DNA from: Tillandsia leiboldiana
Lineage: Eukaryota; Streptophyta; Magnoliopsida; Poales; Bromeliaceae
Assembly (NCBI GenBank): GCA_029204045.2
Contig: JAQNDB010000326.1
Span: forward strand, 1-64,000
Direction: 5' to 3'
Length of the DNA stretch: 64,000 nucleotides
Position 1 is the stretch's first letter. Each line of letters begins with the position of its first letter. Both the position numbers and the translations under genes were made by a program. Below are positions 20,764-32,960 of this stretch, one piece after another. The notes below the pieces were generated by a model. That model did not search any database, had not been told where the DNA came from, and saw only the letters and a program-made list of their open reading frames with translations.

Positions 20764-23323
20764 TGTAATATCCGCTGGTTTAAAATACTGTGGTTCCGTT
20801 CTTGGGTCTACTTTTGGGTTTTCTATAATTCGCGTTTCGTTTCAGGGGTGCGGGAGGGGGGACTAATAATTCTTTATTTCTGGACAGATCGTCGGGGCTC
20901 GCGAGTATTTTTAGTCAATAAAGCTCGCGAAACGGAGACCGCCGGCGAAATCGGTTTCGGATTCCGACTCCGGAATCTCCCGGAATAAATTCCAGAAGGT
21001 GGCGGTTGGTTCTGGCGACCAACGCGGGGTACCAGGCAGACCGGAACCCGGTTCGAACCCGACCTTTTGGTTTTGGTTTATTTTGACTTGAAACGGGTTC
21101 ATTTTCCTTTCCCCTTTTCTGATCGCTCGGGCTTATATCTATCTCAACTCCCCTCACTCTAGGGTACGACACCCGAGCGCGGACGAGGAGCAGACCTTTT
21201 TTTCTCCCCCCCAACCGTACCCTCTTCCTCACCGATCGTGCGGAGGATCCAAGCGGCGAGACCAAGGAAGGAGAGGGAGACGACCTCACATCCCTTGTAG
21301 CCGAACTCGCAGGATCGGATCGCCCTTCCCTCCGGCAACCGAGGTGAGCACGTTAGGGTTTTATTTTCTTGCTTTTCTTGTTTCGTTTCATGATTAGAGC
21401 GGACGAGGGGGGGGGAGGAGGGGCGATGGCATCGTCGGAGTCCGGCGCGCACGGAGCCGCGTGCGGGAAACGCCCGCATGCGGACAGCATGCCGCCCAGC
21501 CGCGCGGAGCTGGGGGCCGCACCCCCCCGCATGCGGGCAACTCCCGCATGCGGGCGGGCTGCCGACCAGCCGCGCGGGGCTGGGGGCGCGCAGCCCCGCA
21601 TGCGGGCACCTCCCGCATGCGGGCGGGCTGCCGCCCAGCCGCGCGGGGCTCGGGGGGTGGGCTGCCACCCAGTCGCGCGGGGCTGGGGGGCTCGCACCCC
21701 CGCATGCGGGCAACCTCCGCATGCGGGCAGGCCGCTGCCCAGCCGCGCGGGGCCGGGCGCAAGCGCGCGCCCGCACTTGCGGGCAGCAAGGAGGGGGAGG
21801 GGCCGGTGGGTTCCGCGGGAGCCGGAGCCGTCCGTGTTGTTGGCCTCGCCCGGGGACGCCGCCATCTTTGCCGAATCGGCGGGGCGTGCCCCGTGATCGA
21901 CCGGGAAGGTTGGGTGTTTCGCGTCCCTTTTTACTTTAGTGTACCTTTCGGGAAGTTGGAGTTACTAACTCCGGTGTGACAGGTTCGTGTAGGTCCGGGC
22001 AGGCACACCGAGACGCGAAAGAACCTGAGGTCGACCAGCAGCGCGACGACGAAAGAGGTGGGTTCCTTTGAGACAAAGTATAGACTAGGTATTCTTGGAC
22101 AGTTGTTTAACTACATATTCATATTACTAATGCTGACGGTCTCTATGTTTGCGATATTATCCTGTATCCGGGTTTTTGTGCTCGTGGTTGCGACACGCGC
22201 ACCCACGGTCTGGCCACCGCAAAGGGTGCTCTTTTCCGGGAAAGCGGTCTTCGACCCGTGTTAACCCACAAGGTGACGTGGTGGGGGCCCCCGTACGTGT
22301 GGGGTTTGAGGCATCAAAAGGTGGGGGGAAAAAGGTGCGACCTGTCGGGATAGGTGTCCGACGAGGTCAGGTGCCCCAAGGTGTGAGCGGTGCGATCCGT
22401 CGGGATAGGTGCCCGATGAGATCAAGGTGTATAGGTGTTACAGGCATTACAGATGTTGCAGGTGTTACATGTGTTCGCGTGTCACTCTTCCAGTGAGTCG
22501 AGTGGTTGCTCCAGATAGTTTTACTGTTGGCTTTGGCTTTCTTTCCTGCTTATTATTATTATCGCATGTCGCTGACTACCCACTCCGTGACAGGTTCTTC
22601 CAGGGGTGAGCGGTAGATGGCGGTGAGGTCGAGACGGGAGTGGTCGGGCTGTGAGGAGCCCTAGTCTGTATCCCCTTTACTTATTCCTTGCATTTCATTT
22701 GGTACTGCAGACTACGGTGTGGTTCGCGATACCCTTGTGGGGTCGGTGTGGATGTTGATTCCCGGTGTTCCGGATTTGGTTTTATGCTTCTTTTATTCGC
22801 CCGTTTGGCCGTTTTTCCAAAGCAAAGTAACTAGAAAAGGAAAAGGAACTTCGAAAACTATCTTTCAAAAATATGGGGTCGTGTGGGCCCACTTTTTCAA
22901 ACCCTGTGGTTTTATGAGATTTCTAAACCGTTTTCAAAACCTCGGGTCGTGTGGACCTGTTTCCAAACCTCGTGGATTTATGGCATCTTTCCAAACCGTT
23001 TTCAAAACCTTGGGTTGTGTGGGCCTGTTTTCAAAACTGTGAGTTTATCCTTTCAACTTGATTGGCGGCGGGCACTCTGTTTAGTTTACATTGTTGATTG
23101 AATACTCGAACTGTTGTGATTAACTGAATGCTTGAGTTGAGATGTTGTAATAGCCGCGACGCCGTGCATATACAGAGGAGACTCTGCCCGATTTTCGAGT
23201 AAATCTGTATATGCGGCGGGTCTGGGCACGTGCCGGGGAAGACTGAATTTCAAAAAAAAAAATTAAGGGACTCAATCAAACAACTCTTTCTTTTCCGCTG
23301 AGCGAGACCCCCGGGGCGTGACA
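20764..23323 (+). repeat. 3' LTR of A
   Basis: 2560 bases, TGTAATATCC to GGCGTGACA. TATATCTA at 21134 and the stem-loop at 23166-23214 correspond to the copies in the 5' LTR. It is preceded by the gypsy-typical TTTCGAGGACGAAAC word near 20727 and a purine-rich AAAAGGTGAGTGG. Confidence 0.93.
21470..21765 (+). repeat. Array of CCCGCATGCGGG palindromes in LTR A (3' copy)
   Basis: Same modules as at 13835-14100, with an internal rearrangement near 21650 where one module is shortened. Confidence 0.85.
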
Positions 23324-23328
23324 GCCAC

Positions 23329-23756
23329 ATAAACTTCCTCATTTAGAAAACCATTTTAAAAGGCGCTCTTAACGTCCATTTGAAAATGTTTAATTTTGAA
23401 ATGACAAGCAATTGCGAAAAGGATACGAATTGACTCGAGACGGGCTACCGGGGCGAACGTCTCATCAAAGTCTATACCTTCAACTTGTGAATAGCCCTGA
23501 GCAACTAATCTTGCTTTGTTCCGAATAACGGTACCTTCTTCACTTTTCTTGTTCTTGAAAATCCATTTTGTACCGATGATGTTTTGTTCCTTAGGGGGCT
23601 TCGTTAATTCTCAGACTTTGTTCATTTCGAATTGATGGAGCTCTTCTTGCATTGCATCAATCCAATAGTTATCCTGAAGAGCTTCATCAACGTTCTTTGG
23701 TTCCAACATGGAGACATAACACGCAACTCCACAAACCAATTGTCTCCGAGTCCTGA
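23329..23756 (-). pseudogene. Copia RT N-terminal part, element C
   Basis: Colinear with 45345-45760 of F. It includes WIFKNKKSEEGT, NKARLVAQGYSQVEGIDF and TFAPVARLESIRI, the start of copia RVT_2. The Trp codon before ELTKPPK is a stop here (TGG to TGA, near 23610). It is cut at 23756 by solo LTR D. Confidence 0.88.
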
Positions 23757-26700
23757 TGTCACGCCCCGGGTGTAAACCAGAACCCGGGCCCTTCTACAGA
23801 TCCGCCGTGCACACGGAATTTTCCGCGTACATGAAGCGCCAGCAGCCTGCTCAAATATAAGAGATAATAAAAAAGAGCAATAAAAACAGAGCTGAACTAA
23901 AACTACTAAATCTCAGACTGAAGCTGGAAATAAAATACAGTACATCTGTAAAAATGATACATCTGTCTCTCCCAGCTCACCAAAATAAATACAACCTGCT
24001 GGCAAAAGCCAGTCCCAAAAGTAAAAGTACATCCGTCTGAGGAAACATGGGTACACCAACAGTCCAGCTAACACGCTTATCCTACCTCGGGATTTATCTA
24101 CTCAACCGTCCTCTCTCCTCGACCCGCCGCTGAAAGCCCAGCAGCACCCACAGAAGACACTGCAAAACAAGGGAGAAGAAAAAGAGGAAAGAAGAATGGG
24201 GGTGAGAACTACTAGTAGACCAGTAGCCTCCCTTAGTGGGTAAATCCTTAAACTCTGACACACCCACTAGGTCTACAAGAGGCAAAAGGGAAAGAAGAGT
24301 GGTAAGCAATAATGACTGCTGAAAAAAGGAAACTACCACTACTATGCCTCTAAATGCAGTCCTCGACTGGAATAACCGTATGCAACAGTAACCAACCGTC
24401 CCAGATGAACCCAATCTGTCCCGCCCTCATCATCGGGCAAGTAAGCCGCGCCGATGTGATAGCAAAACTCCTGCTGCCGCCCTCATCATCGGGCAAATAA
24501 GCCGCGCCGATGTGATAGCAAAAACTCAAGGCCTATCTGACCCCCATGCTCCGGAGGGGAACTCGAGGGGAGCGACCCACACGAGGAAAATAACCATGTT
24601 ATGTATCACAAAAGCAGGACTGGATCACTACAATGCCTAAGTGGAACAAACCCCTCTACTAAAGAGAACCTGATCCCCAATCTGATGCATAAATAACATC
24701 TGGTCAATCGCCCAATATCCGCGATTGCCACAATGCCCTGCCTCCCGCGATCGTACCCCACAACCGACATCCGGTCAACTGCCTAATATCCGCGGTCGCC
24801 GCAACAACCCCCAATCCACAATCGGGTAAAAATAATCAATATCCGGTCAACCGCCTACTATCCGCGGTAGCCGCAGTACCCATAATCAAATACCACCTGT
24901 CCCCGACCCCAAGGTCCCCGCTATACTATCCCAAACCCCTACTCAAACCCGATCAACAACAACCACCTGACTGAAGAATAAGGAGAACAGAAGCAAACAA
25001 GGTTTCTCCTAAGTCAAGTTCTAGCATGATAGTGTAGCGATAAAAGATGGCTTATCTAGATGTCCATACAAGCATGCAAGTGTTCTCAAGGAAAAATAAA
25101 TTAAGTCATTGATCATTAATAGTATCCGCCTATGCATGTCATCTATCCTCAAGTAATACCATTAACAGGATAAATCATCTTGACTCAATATATTAAACAA
25201 TTCCACATGCAAGGTTTAGTGCTAGCATAGCAATCCATAATTCCACACAAGCATGCATAAGTTCCAATTACAATTATGTTTCCCATATAGTGATTCCCTA
25301 ATAACATTTCCAACATGATGTGTCTTACTTGACAAGCTTATAAGAATAGCAATTACCGATCATAGATGTCCCAAAAAGATCTCTCTAATACTCCTAGTGG
25401 GTAAGTCAGAAAAGAGGGATATAGCAACCACCCACCTGGAAATGAGCAACCCAACGCTGTAAAAGCCTCCTCGCTGTCCAATACCCTTTTCCATGCAAAA
25501 CACGCCAAAACTGCAAAGATAACCAAACGGCGTACAATTAATCCAAAATGTGTGTACCACGCCGCAGTCCAAACAACCAGCCCCGAAAATGGCTAGATCT
25601 CACCTGCGAGATAAACTCCGAAAAATCTAAAAAAATAACTGCTGCGTTCGTCCCGTCGAGCCGATCGAAACGAGTACTCGCACGTCCAAAAAAGACACCT
25701 GTAGGCCAAGATATGAAATACACAACACGGTGAGCGCGATACTACAGAAGCACAAAATCTGTAGCACTCCACCCAAAAAAAGTGGGATTTTCACCTTCGT
25801 TCCAACCTCCCAAAATTCCAAAAAAAACACAGTGATATTCCTTGCGTCGCGTAGATATAAATCGAGTACTTGCACACCCTATTCCGTCGCTCCAGCGCGG
25901 AGAAAACCCATAAAAACTCCAATGCTGTCCAAAACTCCGCCCCAGAAAAAGAGGTCACAAAATGCTCCGAAAAACCCAAGAAAACCTTAGAATGAGAAGA
26001 AACAGCAATCACGAGAAACGTAGCCCTACCTGTCCTGAAGACGACGGCGCAAGAATCGCCGAAAAATACTACCGGAGTAGCCCGGGGGAGTCCACGCACC
26101 GAAATGCGACGGAGAAGAACACCAATGCAAGAACGTCTCGCTGCGCCGTAAAATCGGAAACCTCAAAGTGTGTGCCACCAAAAATCCTAGAACTCCTCCA
26201 CAAGGTGTAGATCAAAGAGGGGAACAAATTCTCTGTAGAAGTCTCCAAGAGAAACAGGCCAGAAGAACCAGAAACGGAGCTCCAAGGGGCCTATTTATAG
26301 GCCCACAAAAACAATTGCCAAAATTCCACTTGGGTCCCTGGTTTCGGGTTTCGGGCGCCCGAAAGTTTCGGGCTGCTATAGTGCACCCAAAATCTGGACA
26401 GTCCATCAGCGCCCGAATCAACCGGATGCTGCCACGTCACCCCAAAACAGCAAATAGTAACCACCGCCACCCGCGCTGCGCCACGTCGCCCGCGCCCGAA
26501 CAGCAAACAGCGGCGCCGGCCACCCCGGCCGCGCCGCGTGGCACCCCCGCGCCTGCCCCGCGCACGTCGCCTGACTGACTGCGCGTACGGCCACCTGCCC
26601 GCCGGTACGGCCATCTGCCCGCCGGTACGGCCACCTGCACCGGCCACCTGCTCCGCTCCTTGCGTGGACCGCGCGCAGAACACCGCTCCAACCACAAGCT

Positions 26701-27280
26701 GCCATGTGTCCCCCCCCGCCGGTCCATGCACCAGGCCGCGTGTCCCATGGACCGCGCGCCCGTGCGCCTGCCACTCCTGGGCCGCCAAGCGTCCTGGCCC
26801 CGGTGCACGCCGGCCCCGTGGACCGAGCGGCCCACGCCTCTGCCCGCCGCCGCGCTCCGCCACTGCCCGCGCCCCCGGCACTGCCCCCTGGCCGCCGGAA
26901 CAGTGTCCCATGCCTCGAAAATCGTGTTTTTGCATCCGGACTCCAAAAAATACAAGTAAATAGTCCATTTTCATCGTTTTCGTGCACTGAATCCAAATTC
27001 GCTGTCCGATTTGCCAAATTCTAACTCCAAAATTTGCCGAATGCATCCGGACAAGTGTTTTTAACCCAAATTTTGCACTGAGTCCAATTCTAATGTTTGT
27101 TTCACGTGAAACCCCTTGTAAACATTCGACGGGATCATCCGATTACCCTCGTGATCCATTTTAATCCCTGAGTCCAACACTTGTGTCCAATTTGTGCGCA
27201 AACACCTCCAACATACAGTATAGGACCCCAGAAGTCACCCATCGCACTGCAACAGCTCTGCGGAGATCCAGGTCATCACA
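23757..27280 (-). mobile_element. Solo LTR D, gypsy, family of I and E
   Basis: 3524 bases. On the minus strand it starts TGTGATGACC (27280) and ends GGGGCGTGACA (23757). It has no primer-binding site, coding part or second LTR. Copia C sequence resumes on both sides. The flanking 5-mers CCTGA (23752-23756) and TCAGA (27281-27285) match only at three of five positions, so the duplication is decayed or the ends are off by a base. It contains a minus-strand TATAAATAGG (26292-26301) inside an inverted repeat and a duplicated block of about 57 bases (24420-24530). Confidence 0.82.
24420..24530. repeat. Tandem duplication in LTR D
   Basis: A block starting CCGCCCTCATCATCGGGCAA is present twice in direct succession, about 57 bases apart, nearly identical. 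Confidence 0.8.
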
Positions 27281-27285
27281 TCAGA

Positions 27286-28129
27286 CTCCTTGTGGATCTC
27301 TAATGATATTTGACTCTGGATGGTCCTTGGAGATACGTAGCGTTTGAGGTAACGGAGTGATCGGAGGTATATGTGATGATTCCTGCACATTAGATGAACT
27401 AGGAGAACCATGAGATGCATCAATATTATCGGAAGAATTATCATGAGAAGATGCAATATCATTTACAGGAGTATCATCATTAAGAGACATATCATGGGTA
27501 GATTTATCAGATGAAAAATGAAAAGCTTCATCTACTTTAACATTAAAAGATTCTACCATCGTTTTAGATTCGAGATTGAATACCCGATATGCTCTACTGT
27601 TTGTAGAATAACCAATGAAAATTCCTTCGTCACTTCGAGAGTCAAATTTTTCAAGATTTTTGCGATCACGTAAAATATAATAGCGACTCCGAAAGATTCA
27701 AAAATACTTGATATTTGGTTTTCTACAAAACCATAGCTCATATGGTGTATTCAAAGTACCCGGGCGCAAATAAACTCGATTGATTACATAGACCGCGGTG
27801 TTAACTGCTTCATCCCAAAAATGTAACGGGAGTTTCCGGCTGTGAAGCATAACACGCGCCATCTCTTGTACTACTCTGTTTTTGCGCTCGACTACACCAT
27901 TCTGTTGCGGTGTATAGGGTGTAGAGAATTCATGTTTTATGCCATTGGAAGTGCAAAAATCAATGAATTTTGAATTTATAAATTCTCCACCTTTATCACT
28001 TCGAACACGAACGATCTTTTCATTTTTTTCAATCATAACACGATGACATATCTCATGAAAAGAATCGAAAGTATCCGCTTTCTCTCTTAAAAAAGTTACC
28101 CAAGAAAATCTAGAGAAATCATCAACCAT
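27286..28129 (-). pseudogene. Copia integrase core and linker, element C
   Basis: The stretch 27698-28129 carries the integrase core: MVDDFSRFSWVTF, VRSDKGGEFINSKF, then PQQNGVVERKNRVVQEMARV, giving the D, D and E positions. It then continues into the integrase-RT linker with frameshifts to 27286. A one-base indel near 28130 separates it from the upstream domain. It is related to the integrase of F but older and more decayed. Confidence 0.87.
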
Positions 28130-28866
28130 AAGAAAAATGTACCATTACCTCCCAAACTTGGTTGACGAGTTGGCCCCATTAAGTCCATGTGCAATAATTC
28201 AAGTGACCGTTTGGTTCCCACGTGGTTTAAATTCTTATGCGTGGCCCTTGATTGTTTTCCCTTTTGACAACCTCCACACACAATATTTTCTTTAAAAGAC
28301 AGTTTAGGAACACCCTTAACCACGTCTTTGTTTGATATTCTAGAAAGTTCCTTAAAATTAATGTGACCTAGTCTTTCATGCCAAAGAGTTTCATTATCAA
28401 GTGACACTAGGTTACAATGTTCAGAAAATTTACTAGGAACTACATAGCAATTATTTTCTGACCTAACCCCTTTCAAAAAGAATGAATGGTCCTTATCAGT
28501 TACAATGCATTCAGCAGAAGAAAAATTAACTGAAAAACCATTATCGCACAATTGACTAATTCTAATGAGGTTAGTCTTAAGACCTTCAACAAATAAAACA
28601 TTGTTCAAAACTGGGTCTTCTGGAATAGTAATTGTCCATTTTCCAACAATTTTTGAAGAACAACCGTCTCCGAAAACTACAAGTCCTCCGGAGGTTTTCT
28701 CTAAAGTTTGAAAACAATTTTTGTCATCGATCATGTGATGGGAACATCCACTATCCAGATACCAAGACGAGTTGTCATAAGCATGCAGTGATGTATGAAT
28801 GACAAGACAAGGGAAGATTTCACCTTTGCGCACCCAAACCTCACGAGTTTTGGAATACGTCGGCAA
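28096..28866 (-). pseudogene. Copia protease and integrase zinc finger, element C
   Basis: WYLDSGCSHHM holds the retropepsin DSG triad. Downstream are LWHERLGHINFKELS and VCGGCQKGKQSR, the HHCC zinc finger (gag-pre-integrase). The last residues run out of frame into integrase. A frameshift near 28868 separates it from gag. This segment matters because the corresponding part of F has been deleted. Confidence 0.88.
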
Positions 28867-28869
28867 TTA

Positions 28870-29650
28870 TTATGACATTGATTTGCTTGGTGAATGCGTC
28901 TTGTTCGCTTGATCACTTTTCTTTGGAATCCATGATGACGTCATCTTGTTAGGTGTACTACCAAGGTTCTTTTCCTTTGAAAGATTCTTCTTTGAGTTCC
29001 GGGGGATGAACTTGTTGGTAGTTGTTGCAAGAGGCGCTTGATTTGATTGTTTCTCTCCATTCTTGCAATTTTGTCTTGCGTGCCCTACAAAACCACAACG
29101 AAAACATACCTTGGAAGTATTTGATCCTGACCGAATTGAGGTAGGCTTGTTGTCGTTGGATGCATTGATTTTCGTTGGTGGATGAGGAGGAGGAGGAGCA
29201 ACCGACTGAGGCACAAAAATTGCTTCACTCGAACTAGGACTGTTTCCAGTTCGATCGTATCCAAGGCCCAAACGATTTGTTTGACCAAGACCAAGCAACT
29301 TATCCAACTTGCTCCTTCCGGAAGAGAAACGCTTCAAATCTTCCTTAAGTTGGAATATGGTCTTCGTCATCTCCATCTTCTCTTGTCGAGCCTCGGTGTA
29401 GAGCTTCAAGAAGTAATTAGCTTTATCCACCAACTTGTTGTGTTCTTTCTCGAAATGCTCATTCTTCTCTTGAAGGGAAACATTTATCTTGTTCAAATTG
29501 TCCCTTTCCACTTCAAGAGCGTTTGAGAGAGAAGTTGTCTTTTTAGCTTCTTCTTCAAGATCCCACAACCTTCTTCTCAAACTCTTGTTTTGCTTTGCCA
29601 ATTTCTTTGAATCCTTCAATAGTTTAAGATAGGCAAAAGCAAAGTCTTCT
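28870..29650 (-). pseudogene. Copia gag C-terminal part, element C
   Basis: A coiled-coil region (heptad-like, Lys/Glu/Leu-rich) is followed by a CCHC knuckle, VCFRCGFVGHARQNC, and a Ser/Lys/Asn-rich tail. It matches the gag of F from the EDFA-AY block onward. The N-terminal half is absent because copia LTR K starts at 29651. Confidence 0.87.
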
Positions 29651-30637
29651 GTTAAGGAATTTGTGTTGGCGTATTTCGTGAAAGTGTTTAAGACTTGAAG
29701 ATTAAAGATGAAGATGTTTGGATCATATACATCAATCTCAAGAAAGAAGAATTCAAAAGGATCAGGTACGTTTAACTAAATAATTTTGGTGATCCGAATA
29801 CTTCTTATAGTGTAGAAACACTTTGATGGATTTTTAATTGCATAAAAATAAAAAACTGGATATGTAATATGTTCAGGATCCGGATCAGGGCATTCCAGTC
29901 CGGACCCTGAACATAGTTTAGTTCATGCGGAATTTCAGTCCGGACCTCCCCTGTTTCAGTCAGGAACCTGAACATGGATTCTGCAGAAATCGTATGAACA
30001 GTCCGGACTGCCCACATTTCAGTCCGGACCCCGAACATGTTTTTCTGGAAAAGTTCTGTTTAATGACGACAGTCCGGACTCAACTTATTCCAGTCCGGAC
30101 CGTCGACCCGCCAAATTCCAGATAAGGTAGTTTTTGATTCTTATCTTCTTCCAAAGGTTTCTAACCTATAAATAAACCCTTTGATTCATCTTTTAGGGTT
30201 ATGATTTTAGAATCAAAAAATTAACGGAGATAACCGATAAAAAACCTAGAAAAATCCACATATAGAGAAGAAAGGAAATAACTAGATCTATTCTATGATT
30301 CTTCATCTATATTGATTAATTTGATTCTAGGGTTTTAAAACTCAGATTTCTTGTAGAATCAAATTAATGAATACTTAGATGGTATTTCCGATTTATCTCT
30401 GATCTAAGTATTCGGAGGATTTTCACCACCAACAAACAACGATTTTCCCAAAAATCGGCGCGTGGATTCGCGTGGCCTTGTGGACTCAAGGTGCTTCGTG
30501 GATTCGAGACGAGGTGCGTTCGTGGATTCGAGACGTACTACTTGGTGGAGACCATGGATTCGGTAGGACGCTATGGATTCGGCGTTGGACGCAATGTAGA
30601 GTACCGGGACCTTGTAGAGGGCACCGACCTGGCGAGA
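29651..30637 (+). mobile_element. Copia LTR K (Sirevirus type), truncated
   Basis: Plus-strand LTR starting TGTTAAGGAATTTG, homologous to the start of the F LTR (minus strand TGTTACGGAACTTG) but in opposite orientation to C. It carries at least six copies of a CAGTCCGGACT-type palindrome (29895-30110), a TATAAATAAA at 30167, and the CGTGGATTCG-rich block shared with F. It is cut at 30637 by L. The 3' remainder is not visible. Confidence 0.82.
29895..30110 (+). promoter_or_regulatory. Palindrome array and TATA region of LTR K
   Basis: Copies of (C)AGTCCGGAC(T/C) recur about every 20-60 bases and end about 60 bases before TATAAATAAACCC (30167). The layout is the same as the GATCCGGATC array and TATA box in LTR F. 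Clustered short palindromes in the LTR promoter are a reported trait of Sireviruses. Confidence 0.7.
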
Positions 30638-30750
30638 TGTCACGCCCCGGGGGTTTAAACGCGCGGAAGGGTAGCCACCGATGCTCCCAAAATTTTACAT
30701 ACATTTTTTTTTTTGAAACCGATCTCCCCCGGCTTGTGCCCAGACCCGCC

Positions 30751-30799
30751 GCATATACAAATTCACTCTGCAAACGGGCAGAGTCTCCTTTGTATATGC
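30751..30799 (-). other. Bipartite stem-loop in LTR L
   Basis: The outer stem GCATATACAAA/TTTGTATATGC is 11 bp and perfect. The inner stem ACTCTGC/GCAGAGT is 7 bp with loop AAACGG. Confidence 0.75.
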
Positions 30800-32579
30800 A
30801 CGGCGTCCTGACTACAATATTCATACAGTCATCCATTTAACCACAATAGTTCAACAGTCGAGTACAAACAACCATTTTTCCATAAATATTAACGAGGCCG
30901 ACTGGTTTTGAAAGGATAAATCCACAAGTTTTAAAACGGTGCCCACACGACACCCATGTTTTCAAAGCTGGTTTCGCAATCCATAAATCCACAGAGTTTT
31001 TAAAACGGTGCCCACACGACACCCATATTTTCAAAACCTTTTTCGTAATTCCATAAATCCACAGAGTTTTAAAACGGTGCCCACACGGCACACATGTTTT
31101 CAAAACCGTTTTCGCAATGTTTTCCTTTTTTTTTTTTTTGTAGTTTAAAAGTGGCCAACCAAGAGAAGTTAAGATAAGCACCCACCCATAAAGGTATGAA
31201 AAATAGCCCAACATCCACGTCGACCCCACGGGGGTATCGAGATCCACATAACAAGCTACTAACAGGTAATAAAATGAACAAGGAAAGAAGTAGTCAAAGT
31301 CTGCAGCCTCGGAGGGACAGAAGATCGCTCGCGCGGCCTCACCAACGCCCTAGCACTCGCCCCTGGACGAACCTGCCACGGAGTGGGAAGTCAGTGACCA
31401 GAAATAAAACACGAAGGCAATAAGGGCTGAAAATAAGGCAAACCGCAGTAAAACCAGAGCCACCGCCCTCCTCATCGTGCAACTGACAGTAAAAACCCTC
31501 CCCCTGTACAATCCAAACTGGACACCTGCCCCAGCAACCACACCGAGCACCTACCTAGGCAACCCCGCCGAGCACCAACCTCAGCACCCCACCGAGCACC
31601 TGCCTCGGCACCACCGCTCACACCCCCCACCCACGAGGGCCCCCATTACGTCACCAAGACGTGGGGTACACGGGTCAACGTACCACTTTTCCGGAAAAGC
31701 ACACCCTCGCGGTGGCCAAACCGCTAGTGTGCGTGTAGCAATCTCGAGCCTCAACCGAGCACCAACCTCGGCAAACCAGACCGAGCACCTGCCTCGGCAA
31801 TCAAATATCCATACAATAGCTTTAACAGGATTAGCAAATGTAAACATGGAATTACTAAAATCTTACACCTTTCCCCATAACTCCGGAAACTTAGACAATG
31901 GAAAAGTCCCCACAACATGAGGTATCACCGAGCACCGCGACCCACAGTCGCCATGACTATAAAGATAATAAAACACAAGCTTTTACAGGGGTTAGCATAT
32001 TCCAACATGTCGAAACCTTACTCTTACCCATTTCCTCATTCCCGACTCCTGGACTCTCGAGTGAGGGACCCACCTTCCAAAATCCGCATGGTCGCACCGA
32101 TCACCGTCCCCAACGCTAGTATGCCCCGAACAACCCTACCGTTGTTCGGAGAGGGCGAACTGCCCGTCCGGTCTCCCACTGTGACAATCGTAAATCCAGA
32201 GGTCCACATCACCCACCATACCCCTTAACAAGATAAACATAACAACGACGAAATTGCGCATAAAGAGGTTCTAAGGGGTACCCACCTCAAACACGAAGAA
32301 GGAGACGATGCGGAAACTCTAGTTAAAACACTTCCACCTTGTGCCCGAAAAAGCTACAGTAAGAAATATTGTTAGAAACATCGTCGTGGTCAAAAACACT
32401 CAAAAACGGGGCGGAACGGGCTAAAAACGGAGCTTCCGGACCCTTAGGCTGAAGGCTGGTGCACGGGTCCAGGCGTGGACCGAGTCCACGACACAAGGCG
32501 GTGTCGGCGCAGACCGGGAACACGCCGCAGCGGTGGACCGCTGCGGCTTGGGCCGGGCCGCGCACGGCAGGAAGCGCGC

Positions 32580-32960
32580 ACCGCGTCCACCTCCCCCGCG
32601 GCTGCGATGGCGAGCACTGGGTGCACGCCTGGCGCGTGCACCGCGTGGCCTGGGCTGGGCTGGCGCACGCGCCCGTGCGCCGGATCCGCACCATCGGGCT
32701 GCGGAGGCGTGCGCCGGGTGCACACCTGGCACGTGCACCGCGCGGCCTGGGCTGGGCTGGTGCACGCGCCCGTGCACCGGGTCCGCACCATCGGGCTGCG
32801 GAGGCGTGCGCCGGGTGCACGCCTGGCGCGTGCACCGCGCGGCCTGGGCTAGGCTAGCGCACGCGCCCGTGCGCCGGGTCCGCACCTCTGGGCCGTGGAG
32901 GCGTGCGACGGGTGCACGCCTGGTCCGGTGGACCGCGTGCGCCGGTGGAGGAGGAAGAAA
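32580..32960. repeat. 97-bp tandem array in LTR L
   Basis: The word CCATCGGGCTGCGG recurs at 32691 and 32788, with a diverged copy near 32885. The unit includes GTGCACCGCGCGGCCTGGGC and CGCACGCGCCCGTGCGCCGG. About four copies, very GC-rich. The open frames across it are by-products. Confidence 0.8.

Larger units (their letters stand above)
5285..23323 (+). mobile_element. Ty3/gypsy element A (Tekay/Del type), nearly complete
   Basis: Starts TGTAATATCC and ends GGCGTGACA, with perfect 5-bp GCCAC duplications. The 5' LTR is 5285-5395 plus 13242-15657, split by B. The 3' LTR is 20764-23323. Internal order is primer-binding site, gag, protease, RT, RNase H, integrase and a chromodomain-like tail, which is the chromovirus order. 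The long LTRs (about 2.5 kb) and the MVRTR-type gag start suggest the Tekay/Del lineage. The LTRs are closely similar but differ by small indels, for example in the palindrome array. Confidence 0.92.
4117..29650 (-). mobile_element. Old Sirevirus-type Ty1/copia element C, in three pieces
   Basis: Minus-strand copia body split by later insertions. Remaining pieces are 4117-5284 (RT C-terminal part and RNase H), 23324-23756 (RT N-terminal part) and 27281-29650 (linker, integrase, protease, gag C-terminal part). Removing A (5285-23323 plus one GCCAC copy) and D (23757-27280) restores colinearity with the better preserved element F. LTR H sits directly after the pol 3' end, and copia LTR K cuts gag at 29650, so no LTR of C itself is visible. 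C carries frameshifts, stops and a lost catalytic residue. It is the oldest layer in the left half of the window. Confidence 0.85.

Noticed and set aside
23752..27285. Calling a perfect target duplication for D
   Set aside because: CCTGA and TCAGA agree at three of five positions, so only an imperfect duplication is reported.
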